12,807 nt of DNA, from contig JAPFCT010000425.1 of the NCBI GenBank assembly GCA_026169575.1, positions 1 to 12,807 on the forward strand. The letters are read 5' to 3'. Under the pieces are notes generated by a model. It searched no databases, was not told the DNA's origin, and saw nothing but the letters and a program-made list of their open reading frames with translations. The translations under genes were made by a program, and so were the position numbers. Positions 5,420-12,807 of this stretch are shown here, piece by piece (position 1 is the first letter of the stretch; every line of letters begins with the position of its first letter). Origin of the DNA: Faecalimonas sp. GTDB lineage: Bacteria > Bacillota_A > Clostridia > Lachnospirales > Lachnospiraceae.

Positions 5420-7861
5420 TTGGATAAATATGAATATCGCGTAAAAACAGAGCAAATGCTCGAGTATATGGAACAAAAAGCATATGGGAAGGCGATGGAG
5501 ATTGCAGATACGATTGATTGGCGTAAAGTAAAAAATGCGTCTATGCTCTGTTCTGTAAGTGAGATTTACGAGCAGAATGAAAAGTATGAGAAAAGCCGCG
5601 ATGTCTTATTCATCGCATATGATCGCACCCCGGGAAGCAGAAAGATCATATACCGGTTAGGAATTCTGGCGTTGAAGCTGGGAGAGATTTCAGAAGCGGT
5701 AGAATGCTATGAAGAGTTCATGACAGTTGCTCCAAAAGATCCGAATCAGTATATTCTGCATTATAAAATATTGAAAGCCCAAAACGCACCTATCGCAGAG
5801 CAAATAGAAATATTAGAAGAGTTTAAACGGGTAGAATATATAGAAAAATGGGCATATGAGCTTGCCCGGCTGTATGATGAGGCAGGGATGATCACAGAGT
5901 GTCTGGAAGAGTGTGATGACTTGATTCTCTGGTTCAGTGAAGGAAAATATGTTTATCAGGCGATGGAACTGAAGATGAAATATAAGCCGCTCACTCCGTT
6001 GCAGCAGGAAAAGTATGACCAGAAACCGGGAGGACCGATGACACCGGGGCAGAAGTTTGTTCAAAAATTACGGGAGAGTCAGATGGATGCTTCCACTGTT
6101 CCGGCAGCAAATATGACTGCGGAGGCAGGGGAACTGCAATTTGAAAAGCAGGCCACAGGGCAACTGAAGATTGAAGAGATTCTTGCAAGCTGGGAAGAGA
6201 AGCAAAAAGAAGTGATGGAAGTTATCGAACAGAAAAGGCAGGAGGCGGAGAAGGAGATTGTAGAATTAAGACCAGAGCCGGAGGCTGCAACACCTGAGGA
6301 TGTTCGATTACTGATGGAAGAACTGGAAGGAAACGATGCTGCAGAGGAAAATGTAGTAGAAGCGGACGAAAGTGAAGCTGTTTCGGAAGATATGCAGCTG
6401 ATTTCAGAAGAGCCGGCTGAAGAGCAGACGTTCGATGAAGAAGATTTTGAAGAATGTTTTGACGATGAGATTGAGGAAGAGTTAGAAGAGTTTGAAGAAC
6501 TTGATATCCCTGAATTGGATGAGGAAGAAATCCGGAGAATCACAGAAGAGTCGGCTGACACAACGGAGATATTTGAAGAAGAGATTCCGGGAGGGCAGGA
6601 AGCTGGCCTGCCAGTAGAGATACCAGGGGAAGAACCGGGGATGGATATTGACGAAGACATGGAAGAAATAGATTCTGATTTTCAGGAAGAACCGGAATTG
6701 TATGAGGAGCAGGAGGAGTTTTTGGAAAATTCAGACATAGATGGGACAGTATATCCGGAAGAGGATGACGATGATTTCGATCCAGATGATTTTGAAGAAG
6801 TAGAAGACGGATATGACATCAGTGACTTTGAGGAAGAGATCGCCGCTTTCGAGCGGGAGAAGCAGGGAGCGCAAGAAGATGAAGAGGATGACGATGATTT
6901 TGATCTTTTAAATGAGACGATCCCTCTTTCAAGGATTGAAGTGGCAAAAGCGGCGGCGACCGGTAAGACAGGCAAGATCCCGGTAGATGAGATCGCAAAT
7001 GCACTGGGAGCTACAGGGACTTTTGGACAGGGAACAACCGGATTTACGGTTCAGGCAAAATATGATCTGGAAGCACAGAGTGAGGTAGGACTTCGCGCCG
7101 GGCTGACAGAGGAACAGAAGAAATTGTTCTCTTACTTTGTTCCGGTAAGAGGTATGAGCGAACAGCTTGTAGACGTTCTGGAGCAGGATAAGCAGTGCAC
7201 AAACCGTCAGGGTACATCAAAGACTGGAAACTTACTGATCATCGGACGAAAGGGCTCTGGTAAAACGGTACTCGCTGTGGATGTTGTCAAAGCGATCCAG
7301 AAGCAGAGAAAGCTGAAGCAGGGAAAAGTTGCGATCATTACCGGAGATTCTCTGAATAAGAAAAAGATCAAAGAGATCGTATCGAAGTTATATGGCGGCG
7401 CCCTGATCATTGAGAAGGCGGGAAGAATGAATGAGAAGACGGTCCAGCGTCTGAACAAGGCGATGGAGAGAGATACCGGAGAGCTTCTGATCGTTCTGGA
7501 AGAGCAGAGAAAGCCTTTGGATCGTCTGTTATCTTCCAATAAGGAATTTAGACGTAAATTTACATCCCGACTGGAAGTGCCGATCTTTATCAATGACGAA
7601 CTTGTCACATTTGGTCAGACATATGCGAAGGAAAATGGCTTTAAGATTGACGAAGTTGGTATCCTTGCACTGTACAGCCGGATCGATATGCTTCAGAGAG
7701 AAGATCATGTTGTGACAGTATCAGAAGTGAAGGAGATCATGGATGAGGCGATCGAGCATGTCCAGAAGACGAATGTCAAGAAGATCGTAAAGAGAGTGCT
7801 GGGCAAAGGAAGAGATGATGCGGACCGAGTGATCTTATCTGAGAAAGATTTTAATATTTAA
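5420..7861 (+). CDS. TPR protein with long acidic linker and degenerate CbxX/SpoVK-like AAA domain, 813 aa
   Basis: The start is taken as TTG at 5420, because GAGGTGAT (5408-5415, GAGG 8 nt upstream) matches the 16S tail. A GTG at 5411 lies inside that site. Three parts are visible. Residues about 10-200 are TPR-like helices (for example YEKSRDVLFIAYDRTPGSRK, and an AVECYEEFMTVAPKDPNQY repeat), typical of protein-protein contact. Residues about 275-500 are Glu/Asp-rich low-complexity sequence, probably disordered. The C-terminal third has a Walker A, GRKGSGKT, at 609-616. It then follows the CbxX/SpoVK AAA pattern: GGALIIEKAG (659-668) where relatives have a GxLFIDEA-type Walker B, then LLIVLEE (689-695) and a SSNKEFRRKF segment. 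Both Walker B acids are altered (D to E, E to K), so nucleotide may bind without normal hydrolysis. It is monocistronic, with its own promoter and terminator. No established function is known to me; a scaffold or regulatory ATPase is inference. Confidence 0.85.
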   Translation: MDKYEYRVKTEQMLEYMEQKAYGKAMEIADTIDWRKVKNASMLCSVSEIYEQNEKYEKSRDVLFIAYDRTPGSRKIIYRLGILALKLGEISEAVECYEEFMTVAPKDPNQYILHYKILKAQNAPIAEQIEILEEFKRVEYIEKWAYELARLYDEAGMITECLEECDDLILWFSEGKYVYQAMELKMKYKPLTPLQQEKYDQKPGGPMTPGQKFVQKLRESQMDASTVPAANMTAEAGELQFEKQATGQLKIEEILASWEEKQKEVMEVIEQKRQEAEKEIVELRPEPEAATPEDVRLLMEELEGNDAAEENVVEADESEAVSEDMQLISEEPAEEQTFDEEDFEECFDDEIEEELEEFEELDIPELDEEEIRRITEESADTTEIFEEEIPGGQEAGLPVEIPGEEPGMDIDEDMEEIDSDFQEEPELYEEQEEFLENSDIDGTVYPEEDDDDFDPDDFEEVEDGYDISDFEEEIAAFEREKQGAQEDEEDDDDFDLLNETIPLSRIEVAKAAATGKTGKIPVDEIANALGATGTFGQGTTGFTVQAKYDLEAQSEVGLRAGLTEEQKKLFSYFVPVRGMSEQLVDVLEQDKQCTNRQGTSKTGNLLIIGRKGSGKTVLAVDVVKAIQKQRKLKQGKVAIITGDSLNKKKIKEIVSKLYGGALIIEKAGRMNEKTVQRLNKAMERDTGELLIVLEEQRKPLDRLLSSNKEFRRKFTSRLEVPIFINDELVTFGQTYAKENGFKIDEVGILALYSRIDMLQREDHVVTVSEVKEIMDEAIEHVQKTNVKKIVKRVLGKGRDDADRVILSEKDFNI

Positions 7862-7955
7862 GTTTGTCTGTGAAGAAAATGGGCAGATATAGGAGAACAA
7901 AAGATAAGTAGTTTTCCGGAAAAGTAGCATTGTTTTTGGGGAAAAATCACAAAAA

Positions 7956-8000
7956 AAGAGTTTTGACAAGGTGAAAAATTGTCAAAACTCTTTCTTTTTA
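7956..8000 (+). terminator. Terminator after the TPR/AAA-like gene
   Basis: Bases 7956-7970 (AAAGAGTTTTGACAA) are exactly complementary to 7980-7994. The loop is 9 nt and a T-rich tail runs to 8000. The A run at 7952-7958 could give a T tail on the other strand too, but no minus-strand gene reads toward it nearby. Confidence 0.9.
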
Positions 8001-8014
8001 TGTGGGTGTAAAGT

Positions 8015-8020
8015 ATAATG
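8015..8020 (+). promoter_or_regulatory. -10 element of the glgB promoter
   Basis: A perfect TATAAT sits 39 nt before the glgB ATG, just past the upstream terminator. A matching -35 at 17 nt would be TTTCTT (7992-7997), which is poor. Either an activator helps or the true start lies elsewhere. The position supports the ATG at 8059 over an in-frame GTG at 8002, which lies upstream of this element. Confidence 0.45.
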
Positions 8021-8058
8021 AAAGAAATATCAGTAAATGGACTGGAAAGGTGAATGAT

Positions 8059-9981
8059 ATGGGAAAAGCAACGAAAAAGAATGCGAAAATGTCATATGAG
8101 ATAGGAGAGCTGGATCAATATCTGTTTGGGCAGGGCACACACTATGAGATTTACAAAAAGCTGGGTGCGCATAAGGCAAAGAAAGGCAAAAAAGAGGGAA
8201 TCTATTTTGCAGTGTGGGCGCCTCACGCGCAGGAGGTATCTGTTATCGGTGAGTTTAACCAGTGGGACAGAACTGCCAGTCCGATGAAGCGGCAGGAACC
8301 TCTGGGAATCTATGACTGTTTCGTATCGGAAGCAAAAGAAGGGATGTTATATAAATTCTGTATCAGAACAAAAACGGGAGAGTACTTATATAAGGCGGAT
8401 CCATTTGCGAACTATGCGGAAGTAAGACCGGGGACTGCTTCCAGGATCGTGGATATTGAGGATCTGAAGTGGACAGACAGCAAATGGATGAAGGACCGGG
8501 AAACATGGGATCATAATCATGAGCCGGTATCGATCTACGAGGCGCATATCGGTTCGTGGAAGCGCCATCCGAGAGAAGATGAGGATGGATTTTATTCCTA
8601 CCGGGAATTTGCCCATGAGGCGGCTGCCTATATAAAAGAAATGGGCTATACGCACATTGAACTGATGGGGATCGCAGAGTATCCATACGATGGTTCCTGG
8701 GGATATCAGGTGACCGGCTATTATGCACCGACTTCCCGCTACGGAACACCGGAAGACTTTGCGTATATGATCAATTATTTCCACAGGAATAAGATCGGGG
8801 TGATCCTCGACTGGGTTCCGGCACATTTCCCGAAAGATGCGCATGGACTCGCGAATTTTGACGGAGAAGCATTATTTGAATATGCAGATCCAAAGCAGGG
8901 GGAACATCCGGACTGGGGAACGAAGATTTTTGATTATGGAAAGGCAGAGGTCAAGAATTTCCTGATCGCGAATGCATTATTCTGGATCGAGCAGTTCCAT
9001 GTGGACGGGCTCAGAGTGGATGCGGTTGCGTCTATGCTTTATCTGGATTATGGAAAGGAAGATGGCCAGTGGATCGCGAACAAGTACGGCGGAAATCAAA
9101 ATCTGGAAGCGATAGAATTTTTCAAACATCTGAATTCGGTTGTTCTTGGAAGAAATAAAGGAGCGATGATGATCGCGGAGGAATCGACGGCATGGCCGAA
9201 AGTGACCGCAGAGCCGGAATATGACGGACTTGGTTTTAGTCTGAAATGGAATATGGGATGGATGCATGACTTTACAGAATATATGAAGCTGGATCCATAT
9301 TTCAGGAAAGGCTGCCACAATCAGATGACATTTGCGATGAGCTATGCGTACAGTGAGAAATATGTGCTTGTACTTTCGCATGATGAAGTTGTCCACTTGA
9401 AATGTTCTATGATCAATAAGATGCCGGGGCTTGGATTTGACAAGTTTGCAAATTTAAAGGCAGGCTATGCATTTATGATGGGGCATTCCGGCAAAAAGCT
9501 GCTGTTTATGGGGCAGGATTTTGCACAGCTCAGAGAGTGGAGTGAGGAGAGAGAATTAGACTGGTATCTGCTTGCGGAGGAGGAACACAGACAGATCCAG
9601 GCATTTACAAGGGATCTGCTCCACTTATATAAGAAGAATAAGGCGTTATATGAATGCGATGTCATGCCGGAAGGATTTGAGTGGATTAATGCGGATGACA
9701 GAGAGAGAAGCATCTTCAGCTTTGTCAGACACTCGAAAGATCACAAGAAAAATCTACTGTTTGTATGCAACTTTACACCAGTGGCAAGACCGGATTACCG
9801 TGTGGGAGTATCCAGAAGGAAACAGCTGAAACTGGTACTCAACAGTGATGACAAGCAGTACGGGGGAAGTGGTGCAGAACGGCCGCTCGTCTATAAACCG
9901 AAGAAGCAGGAATGTGATGGAAGACCGTATTCTATCGGCTACGATCTCCCACCATATGGTGTGGCAGTATTTGAATTTTAA
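8059..9981 (+). CDS. glgB: 1,4-alpha-glucan (glycogen) branching enzyme GlgB, 640 aa
   Basis: GlgB cuts an alpha-1,4 glucan chain and rejoins it by an alpha-1,6 bond, making branch points in glycogen in the cytosol. The start is ATG 8059, with AAGGTGA just upstream (AAGG ends 8 nt before). Order of parts: a CBM48 domain near residues 48-130 (YFAVWAPHAQEVSVIGEFNQ), then the GH13 barrel. The barrel has VILDWVPAHF, the nucleophile D321 in DGLRVDAVA, the acid/base Glu in AEES (374-375), and D442 in SHDEVVH. A beta-sandwich tail follows. At 640 aa it is the short Firmicutes form, without the extra N-terminal domain of the 728-aa E. coli enzyme. A small oddity: the usual HDEVVHGK reads HDEVVHLKCS. 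No other glycogen gene is nearby, so the rest of the pathway must be encoded elsewhere. The gene faces the thioredoxin-like gene across 51 nt with no clear terminator. Confidence 0.96.
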   Translation: MGKATKKNAKMSYEIGELDQYLFGQGTHYEIYKKLGAHKAKKGKKEGIYFAVWAPHAQEVSVIGEFNQWDRTASPMKRQEPLGIYDCFVSEAKEGMLYKFCIRTKTGEYLYKADPFANYAEVRPGTASRIVDIEDLKWTDSKWMKDRETWDHNHEPVSIYEAHIGSWKRHPREDEDGFYSYREFAHEAAAYIKEMGYTHIELMGIAEYPYDGSWGYQVTGYYAPTSRYGTPEDFAYMINYFHRNKIGVILDWVPAHFPKDAHGLANFDGEALFEYADPKQGEHPDWGTKIFDYGKAEVKNFLIANALFWIEQFHVDGLRVDAVASMLYLDYGKEDGQWIANKYGGNQNLEAIEFFKHLNSVVLGRNKGAMMIAEESTAWPKVTAEPEYDGLGFSLKWNMGWMHDFTEYMKLDPYFRKGCHNQMTFAMSYAYSEKYVLVLSHDEVVHLKCSMINKMPGLGFDKFANLKAGYAFMMGHSGKKLLFMGQDFAQLREWSEERELDWYLLAEEEHRQIQAFTRDLLHLYKKNKALYECDVMPEGFEWINADDRERSIFSFVRHSKDHKKNLLFVCNFTPVARPDYRVGVSRRKQLKLVLNSDDKQYGGSGAERPLVYKPKKQECDGRPYSIGYDLPPYGVAVFEF

Positions 9982-10032
9982 TAGTCCGGAATAAAATTCA
10001 AAAATTCATTTAGAAAAAATAGTTGAGAAAAT

Positions 10033-10353
10033 TCAGGAGAGCATTTCCCGGATACGGTTTTTCAGAACTTGCTTTGAAAGGATACCGCTCATCATGCCGA
10101 GCGCCTCTCCATGAGAAAAAAGAAGGAATGTGGGTACGATCTCGATCCCACATTCCTTTGTCAGTTTCTCATATTTTTCTGTGTCAAGCCGGATGACTTT
10201 CAGCTTTCCGGCAAAGTCGCTTTCAATCTCATCCACAAGAGGAAGCATCATACTGCATTTCGGACACCAGGATGCAAAGAAGACGACAAGTACCGGCTGT
10301 TCTTCTTCCAGAATATGCAGTCGGAAAAAGTCATCTGCGAGGGCAGCAGCCAT
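10033..10353 (-). CDS. Thioredoxin-like protein with CPKC active site, 106 aa
   Basis: A compact thioredoxin-fold protein. VLVVFFASWCPKC carries the redox pair C30 and C33 next to W29, and the conserved cis-proline is P74 in EIVPTFLLF. The dipeptide between the cysteines is PK, not the classical GP, so its redox potential and partners may differ from housekeeping thioredoxin. There is no signal peptide, so it acts in the cytosol. The start is ATG at 10353: GGAGG at 10366-10362 lies 8 nt before it. An in-frame ATG at 10386 has no such site. It is the last gene of a minus-strand operon trmB - Cys-rich small protein - this gene. Its start overlaps the end of the Cys-rich gene by 23 nt, which suggests translational coupling and possibly a shared job in thiol or metal chemistry. 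No clear terminator is seen after it. Confidence 0.9.
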   Translation of the reverse strand: MAAALADDFFRLHILEEEQPVLVVFFASWCPKCSMMLPLVDEIESDFAGKLKVIRLDTEKYEKLTKECGIEIVPTFLLFSHGEALGMMSGILSKQVLKNRIREMLS

Positions 10354-10504
10354 GAGAATCACCTCCGGAACACCGGCATTTTGCATTCAGGATCTGGTAT
10401 ACTTCAGCGCAGGATCTGCAGATCGTGCAGAGTTTCCGGTTCAGAAACGGCTTGTCATACAGACAGCAATTCATTCTGCACTTTATGCGGTTGCAGCATT
10501 TCAT
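10331..10504 (-). CDS. Small cysteine-rich protein, 57 aa, unknown function
   Basis: This short gene starts at ATG 10504 with a consensus AAGGAG and a 7-nt spacer on the minus strand, and ends at a TGA (10333-10331). It encodes 57 residues, 12 of them Cys: 3, 4, 9, 13, 14, 26, 29, 32, 43, 45, 53 and 54. The core is LCTICRSC (25-32), a CxxCxxC cluster, followed by CRC (43-45) and a CC near the end. Such spacing suits binding of zinc or another metal, or a redox role; that is inference. It starts 22 nt after trmB and overlaps the thioredoxin-like start by 23 nt. Reading-frame overlap with the downstream start could produce some Cys codons by chance only at the very end, so most of the Cys content is the gene's own. 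I do not recognise a family. Confidence 0.68.
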   Translation of the reverse strand: MKCCNRIKCRMNCCLYDKPFLNRKLCTICRSCAEVYQILNAKCRCSGGDSHGCCPRR

Positions 10505-10526
10505 AAAAAGACTCCTTTTCTTCTTA

Positions 10527-11192
10527 CTATATGCATGGGGAAGAACTGCGTGATGCGATCAGTTTGTGGATCGGGTTGCCCATCGATGAGAATTTCTGTT
10601 CATATTCGGTCATCACATTTCCTTCATTCATGGCAGGATCGTGATGAAGGTCGAAGGTGTGGGCATTCAGTGTCCAGCTGGCTTCTTCCACCTGTTCCAG
10701 AGAGAATTCAAAGAGCGGACGGTTATCCGTCTTGAATTCTACCGTGCCGTCTGCTGCGAGTATTTTATCATAGCGGGCAAAAAATTCTTTGGAAGTCAGT
10801 CTCCTCTTTGCATGGCGGGCTTTCGGCCACGGATCGGAGAAATTCAGGTAAATCTTCGCGACTTCTCCCGGTTCAAATACATCTGGGAGATCTGTCGCGT
10901 CCATACAGATAAAACGGATGTTTGTCAGTTCCTGATATTCCTCGGAGTCCAGTTTTTCAAGGGCGCGCAGGAGAACGCTGGAATAGCGCTCGATCCCGAT
11001 GTAGTTGACAGAAGGATTCTGCTTTGCGAGAGTCAGAAGAAACTGCCCTTTTCCCATACCGATCTCGATGTGAACCGGGTTGGTATTTCCGAATAACGCA
11101 TGCCAGTGCCCTTTCTGCTCAGTCTCGTTTTTGATCGCTGCAGAGTGCGCGAGGATCACATCATCTGCATGCGGTATATTTCTAAGTCTCAT
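10527..11192 (-). CDS. trmB: tRNA (guanine-N7)-methyltransferase TrmB, 221 aa
   Basis: TrmB uses S-adenosylmethionine to methylate N7 of G46 in the variable loop of tRNAs. The SAM-binding motif HIEIGMGKGQF is at residues 41-51, the next-strand acid is E68 in GIERYS, and an MDAT motif is near 97-100. The diagnostic TrmB block NFSDPWPKARHAKRR spans 117-131. TEYEQKF near the C-terminus matches the conserved tRNA-site segment. The length is normal for the family. The start is ATG 11192 with AAGGAG 10 nt upstream. It is the first gene of the minus-strand operon that continues into the Cys-rich and thioredoxin-like genes. It is divergent from the V-ATPase operon. Confidence 0.96.
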   Translation of the reverse strand: MRLRNIPHADDVILAHSAAIKNETEQKGHWHALFGNTNPVHIEIGMGKGQFLLTLAKQNPSVNYIGIERYSSVLLRALEKLDSEEYQELTNIRFICMDATDLPDVFEPGEVAKIYLNFSDPWPKARHAKRRLTSKEFFARYDKILAADGTVEFKTDNRPLFEFSLEQVEEASWTLNAHTFDLHHDPAMNEGNVMTEYEQKFSSMGNPIHKLIASRSSSPCI

Positions 11193-11227
11193 ATAGTTTT
11201 TTCTCCTTTTATTTCAAATCGGATTTC

Positions 11228-11255
11228 ATTATACCATTTTTGCATGAAAAAGCAA
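11228..11255 (-). promoter_or_regulatory. Promoter of the trmB operon
   Basis: On the minus strand, TATAAT (11233-11228) is preceded by TGG, forming an extended -10. A weak -35, TTGCTT (11255-11250), stands 16 nt upstream. The leader to the ATG is about 30 nt. Confidence 0.6.
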
Positions 11256-11338
11256 AGAAAATCAAGAAAGAGCGGGTGTGAAATTATACAAAAGAAATTT
11301 TACGTCAAAAAATAAATTTGTTTATTTTCCCGATGGAT

Positions 11339-11369
11339 ATTTTCGAAAATGAGAGTATGATAATATAAT
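11339..11369 (+). promoter_or_regulatory. V-ATPase operon promoter region with a palindrome at the -35 position
   Basis: A perfect TATAAT lies at 11364-11369, 36 nt before the first V-ATPase ATG. The place where a -35 would stand (about 11341-11346) is poor. It lies inside a perfect 12-bp palindrome, ATTTTCGAAAAT (11339-11350), which could be an operator or activator site. Just upstream is a second A/T inverted repeat, AAAATAAA-TTTG-TTTATTTT (11309-11328). Confidence 0.45.
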
Positions 11370-11404
11370 AGATAAAAAATAAAATAAGGAAAGGGAGGCT
11401 GAGT

Positions 11405-11716
11405 ATGGATTCAATTATTAGTAAACTGTCAGAAGTAGAATCTGCGGCAGAACTGATCGTGCAGCATGCAGAGGAACAGAAGCAGATACTTGATGAGCAG
11501 ATGAAGGAAAAGACGGACAAGTTTGACCGTGAACTCGCTGCGGATACAGAAAAGAAACTAAGTGAAATACGTGCCGGTATGCAGGGAAGCATGGACTCAG
11601 AGCTGGAACGGCTCAAAGAGGAAAGTGAAAAGACGATCAATGCATACAAGAGAGAATATGAGCTGGAGCATGAGCGGTATGCGCAGGAGATCATAAAACG
11701 TATAACTGAGGTATAG
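11405..11716 (+). CDS. V-type ATPase peripheral-stalk subunit G/H-like protein, 103 aa
   Basis: The protein is one long charged helix, with heptad-like runs of E, K and A from about residue 5 to the end. This is expected of the coiled-coil subunit (G/H, NtpF-like) that pairs with subunit E in the peripheral stalk of V/A-type ATPases. It tethers the catalytic head to the membrane part. The sequence alone is generic; the call rests on length, coiled-coil nature and position directly before V-ATPase subunit C. The start is ATG 11405 with GGGAGG 6 nt upstream. It is the first gene of the operon. Confidence 0.8.
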   Translation: MDSIISKLSEVESAAELIVQHAEEQKQILDEQMKEKTDKFDRELAADTEKKLSEIRAGMQGSMDSELERLKEESEKTINAYKREYELEHERYAQEIIKRITEV

Positions 11717-11719
11717 GAC

Positions 11720-12769
11720 ATGGGAAATTTGCTTGTATATAGTGGAATCACTACAAAGATACGTGCTATGAGATCAAAGCTCTTGTCTGATAAGAATTTT
11801 GAGGAAATATCAGCGCTCCACAATGTACCAGAAGTAGTCGCTTATTTGAAGAAACATTCGGCGTATGCGGATGATTTTGCCCAGATCGATGAGAATAAAC
11901 TCCACCGTGGAGATGTGGAGAAGATACTGATCCAGTCGTTCTATGACGATTATTCAAGACTTTACCGTTTTTCAGGAATTGAAGTGCGGAAGTTTTTGAA
12001 GCTGTATCTGAAGAGATATGAAGTCGATTTGATCAATTATTGTCTGCGGATCATTTTTAATCATTATGACCAGCCGTTTGATCTGAATTATAAGCGTACT
12101 TTTTTTGACAGATATTCACAGATTTCGATCGAAAAGCTGATTACTTCCAGAACGATTGAGGAGTTTGTGGACAACCTGCAGGGAACTGAGTATTATGAAC
12201 CGCTCCGGAAGCTCAGAGATTCCAATGCGTCCACGCTGTTTGACTATGATCTGGCACTGGATCTGTATTACTATACGACACTGTGGAAGGAGAAAAAGAA
12301 AGTCTTAAAGAAGAGTGAGCTGGAGATCTTTACAAGGGATATCGGCTCTAAGATTGATCTTTTAAATCTCCAGTGGATCTACCGTGCGAAAAAGTATTTC
12401 AAGATGCAGCCGGCAGATATTTATTCAATGATCATCCCGATTCACTTTAAGTTACACCGGGATACGATGAAAGAACTGGTGGAGACTGCTTCGGTGGAAG
12501 AATTCATCACGCATGTTGCCAGCACTTATTATGTAAAGAAGTATGATTTTGATGATCAACATACGATCGAGAGAGTCTACTTTGACTGTATCCAGCGTTT
12601 GTATACGGTGGATGAGAGACGGAATCCATATTCCATTGCTTCAATTAACACATACCTGTTCCTGAAGGAAGAGGAGATTAAGCGATTGACCAGTACATTA
12701 GAATGTATCCGTTATGGATTGACGCCGAAAGAAACATTAGATTATACAGGAGGTGTTATACAGAAATGA
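11720..12769 (+). CDS. V-type ATPase subunit C (AC39/NtpC family), 349 aa
   Basis: Subunit C of the V/A-type ATPase is the funnel-shaped socket linking the central stalk to the membrane rotor ring (the equivalent of eukaryotic subunit d/AC39). The protein is all-helical with the family's Tyr-rich patterns (YSGITTKIRAMRSKLLS at the N-terminus, YEVDLINYCLRIIFNHYD near 95-115, and LEIFTRDIGSKIDLLNLQWIYRAKKY mid-protein). The length is typical. The start is ATG 11720, with GAGG 8 nt upstream, inside the end of the previous gene; the gap to that gene is only 3 nt. Its stop overlaps the next start as ATGA, so translation of the operon is coupled. Whether the machine pumps H+ or Na+ cannot be judged here, because the rotor subunit K is outside the window. 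Confidence 0.93.
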   Translation: MGNLLVYSGITTKIRAMRSKLLSDKNFEEISALHNVPEVVAYLKKHSAYADDFAQIDENKLHRGDVEKILIQSFYDDYSRLYRFSGIEVRKFLKLYLKRYEVDLINYCLRIIFNHYDQPFDLNYKRTFFDRYSQISIEKLITSRTIEEFVDNLQGTEYYEPLRKLRDSNASTLFDYDLALDLYYYTTLWKEKKKVLKKSELEIFTRDIGSKIDLLNLQWIYRAKKYFKMQPADIYSMIIPIHFKLHRDTMKELVETASVEEFITHVASTYYVKKYDFDDQHTIERVYFDCIQRLYTVDERRNPYSIASINTYLFLKEEEIKRLTSTLECIRYGLTPKETLDYTGGVIQK

Positions 12770-12807
12770 TAGTAAAGATGAAGTTCATAAGCATTACAGG
12801 ACCGAAA
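12766..12807 (+). CDS. V-type ATPase subunit I, first 14 codons (3' truncated by window edge)
   Basis: The frame opens at ATG 12766, overlapping the stop of subunit C (ATGA), and reads MIVKMKFISITGPK to the window end. This matches the usual N-terminus of subunit I (NtpI/eukaryotic a), the large membrane subunit that forms the ion half-channels. GGAGG at 12749-12753 lies 12 nt upstream, slightly far. Position after subunit C supports the call. Confidence 0.85.
   Translation, partial: MIVKMKFISITGPK

Noticed and set aside
6079..6660. Minus-strand ORF of 193 codons, extremely rich in Ser
   Set aside because: It is the antisense of GAA/GAG/GAT codons in the acidic region of the forward protein; the Ser richness is purely a product of that codon bias. 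The same applies to 6682-6975.
7912..7923. Perfect 12-bp palindrome TTTTCCGGAAAA between the TPR/AAA gene and glgB
   Set aside because: It is not placed at a promoter element and has no T run of its own; it may be chance. The true terminator is at 7956-8000.
8002..8058. Upstream in-frame GTG start for glgB
   Set aside because: It lies upstream of the TATAAT at 8015-8020 and directly after the terminator T run, without a ribosome site; ATG 8059 has AAGGTGA in place.
9982..10032. Terminator between glgB and the thioredoxin-like gene
   Set aside because: I looked for a hairpin on both strands and found only short A/T pairings, none convincing enough to report.
11305..11823. Minus-strand 172-codon Ser/Phe-rich ORF
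   Set aside because: Antisense shadow of the coiled-coil V-ATPase subunit and its A-rich upstream region.

Overview
The window looks like chromosomal DNA of a low-GC, Gram-positive anaerobe of the Clostridia, most likely family Lachnospiraceae. This is inferred from Firmicutes-type signals (AAGGAGG-like ribosome binding sites, TTGACA/TATAAT promoters, hairpin-plus-T terminators), a DUF6062-type protein, a V-type ATPase operon, and the protein sequences themselves. I see no integrase, transposase, tRNA, rRNA, CRISPR array or phage gene. It reads as core chromosome with one A-rich, gene-poor gap.

Layout, left to right. Bases 1-120 are the 3' end of rpsR (ribosomal protein S18), followed by a strong terminator. 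A promoter at 333-361, preceded by a 9-2-9 dyad, drives an aconitase-superfamily hydratase (419-2749). A DUF6062-type protein with two identical CxxC/CxxH metal-site repeats follows (2832-3542). Converging on it is bioY, the biotin-transporter S component (minus strand, 3537-4106). The bioY promoter carries a near-perfect BirA box over its -35, so its expression probably responds to biotin.

Bases 4275-5260 hold no recognisable intact gene. They do contain a good forward promoter (4505-4533) and end in an 18-bp-stem terminator (5261-5306). The result is an apparently complete transcription unit of about 770 nt without a proper ORF: either a non-coding RNA or the shell of a decayed gene.

Next, a promoter and TTG-start gene (5420-7861) encode an 813-residue protein with N-terminal TPR-like helices, a very acidic middle, and a C-terminal CbxX/SpoVK-like AAA domain. 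That domain has an intact Walker A but an altered Walker B. After a terminator comes glgB, the glycogen branching enzyme (8059-9981). Facing it is a minus-strand operon trmB - small Cys-rich protein - thioredoxin-like protein (11192 down to 10033). The 57-residue Cys-rich gene is easily missed and overlaps the start of the thioredoxin gene.

The right end (11405 onward) is the start of a forward V-type ATPase operon: a coiled-coil subunit G/H-like protein, subunit C, and the first codons of subunit I, tightly packed with a 3-nt gap and an ATGA overlap. The genes do not form one pathway. They are separate units for ribosomes, central carbon metabolism, biotin uptake, glycogen, tRNA modification, thiol/redox chemistry and ion pumping.
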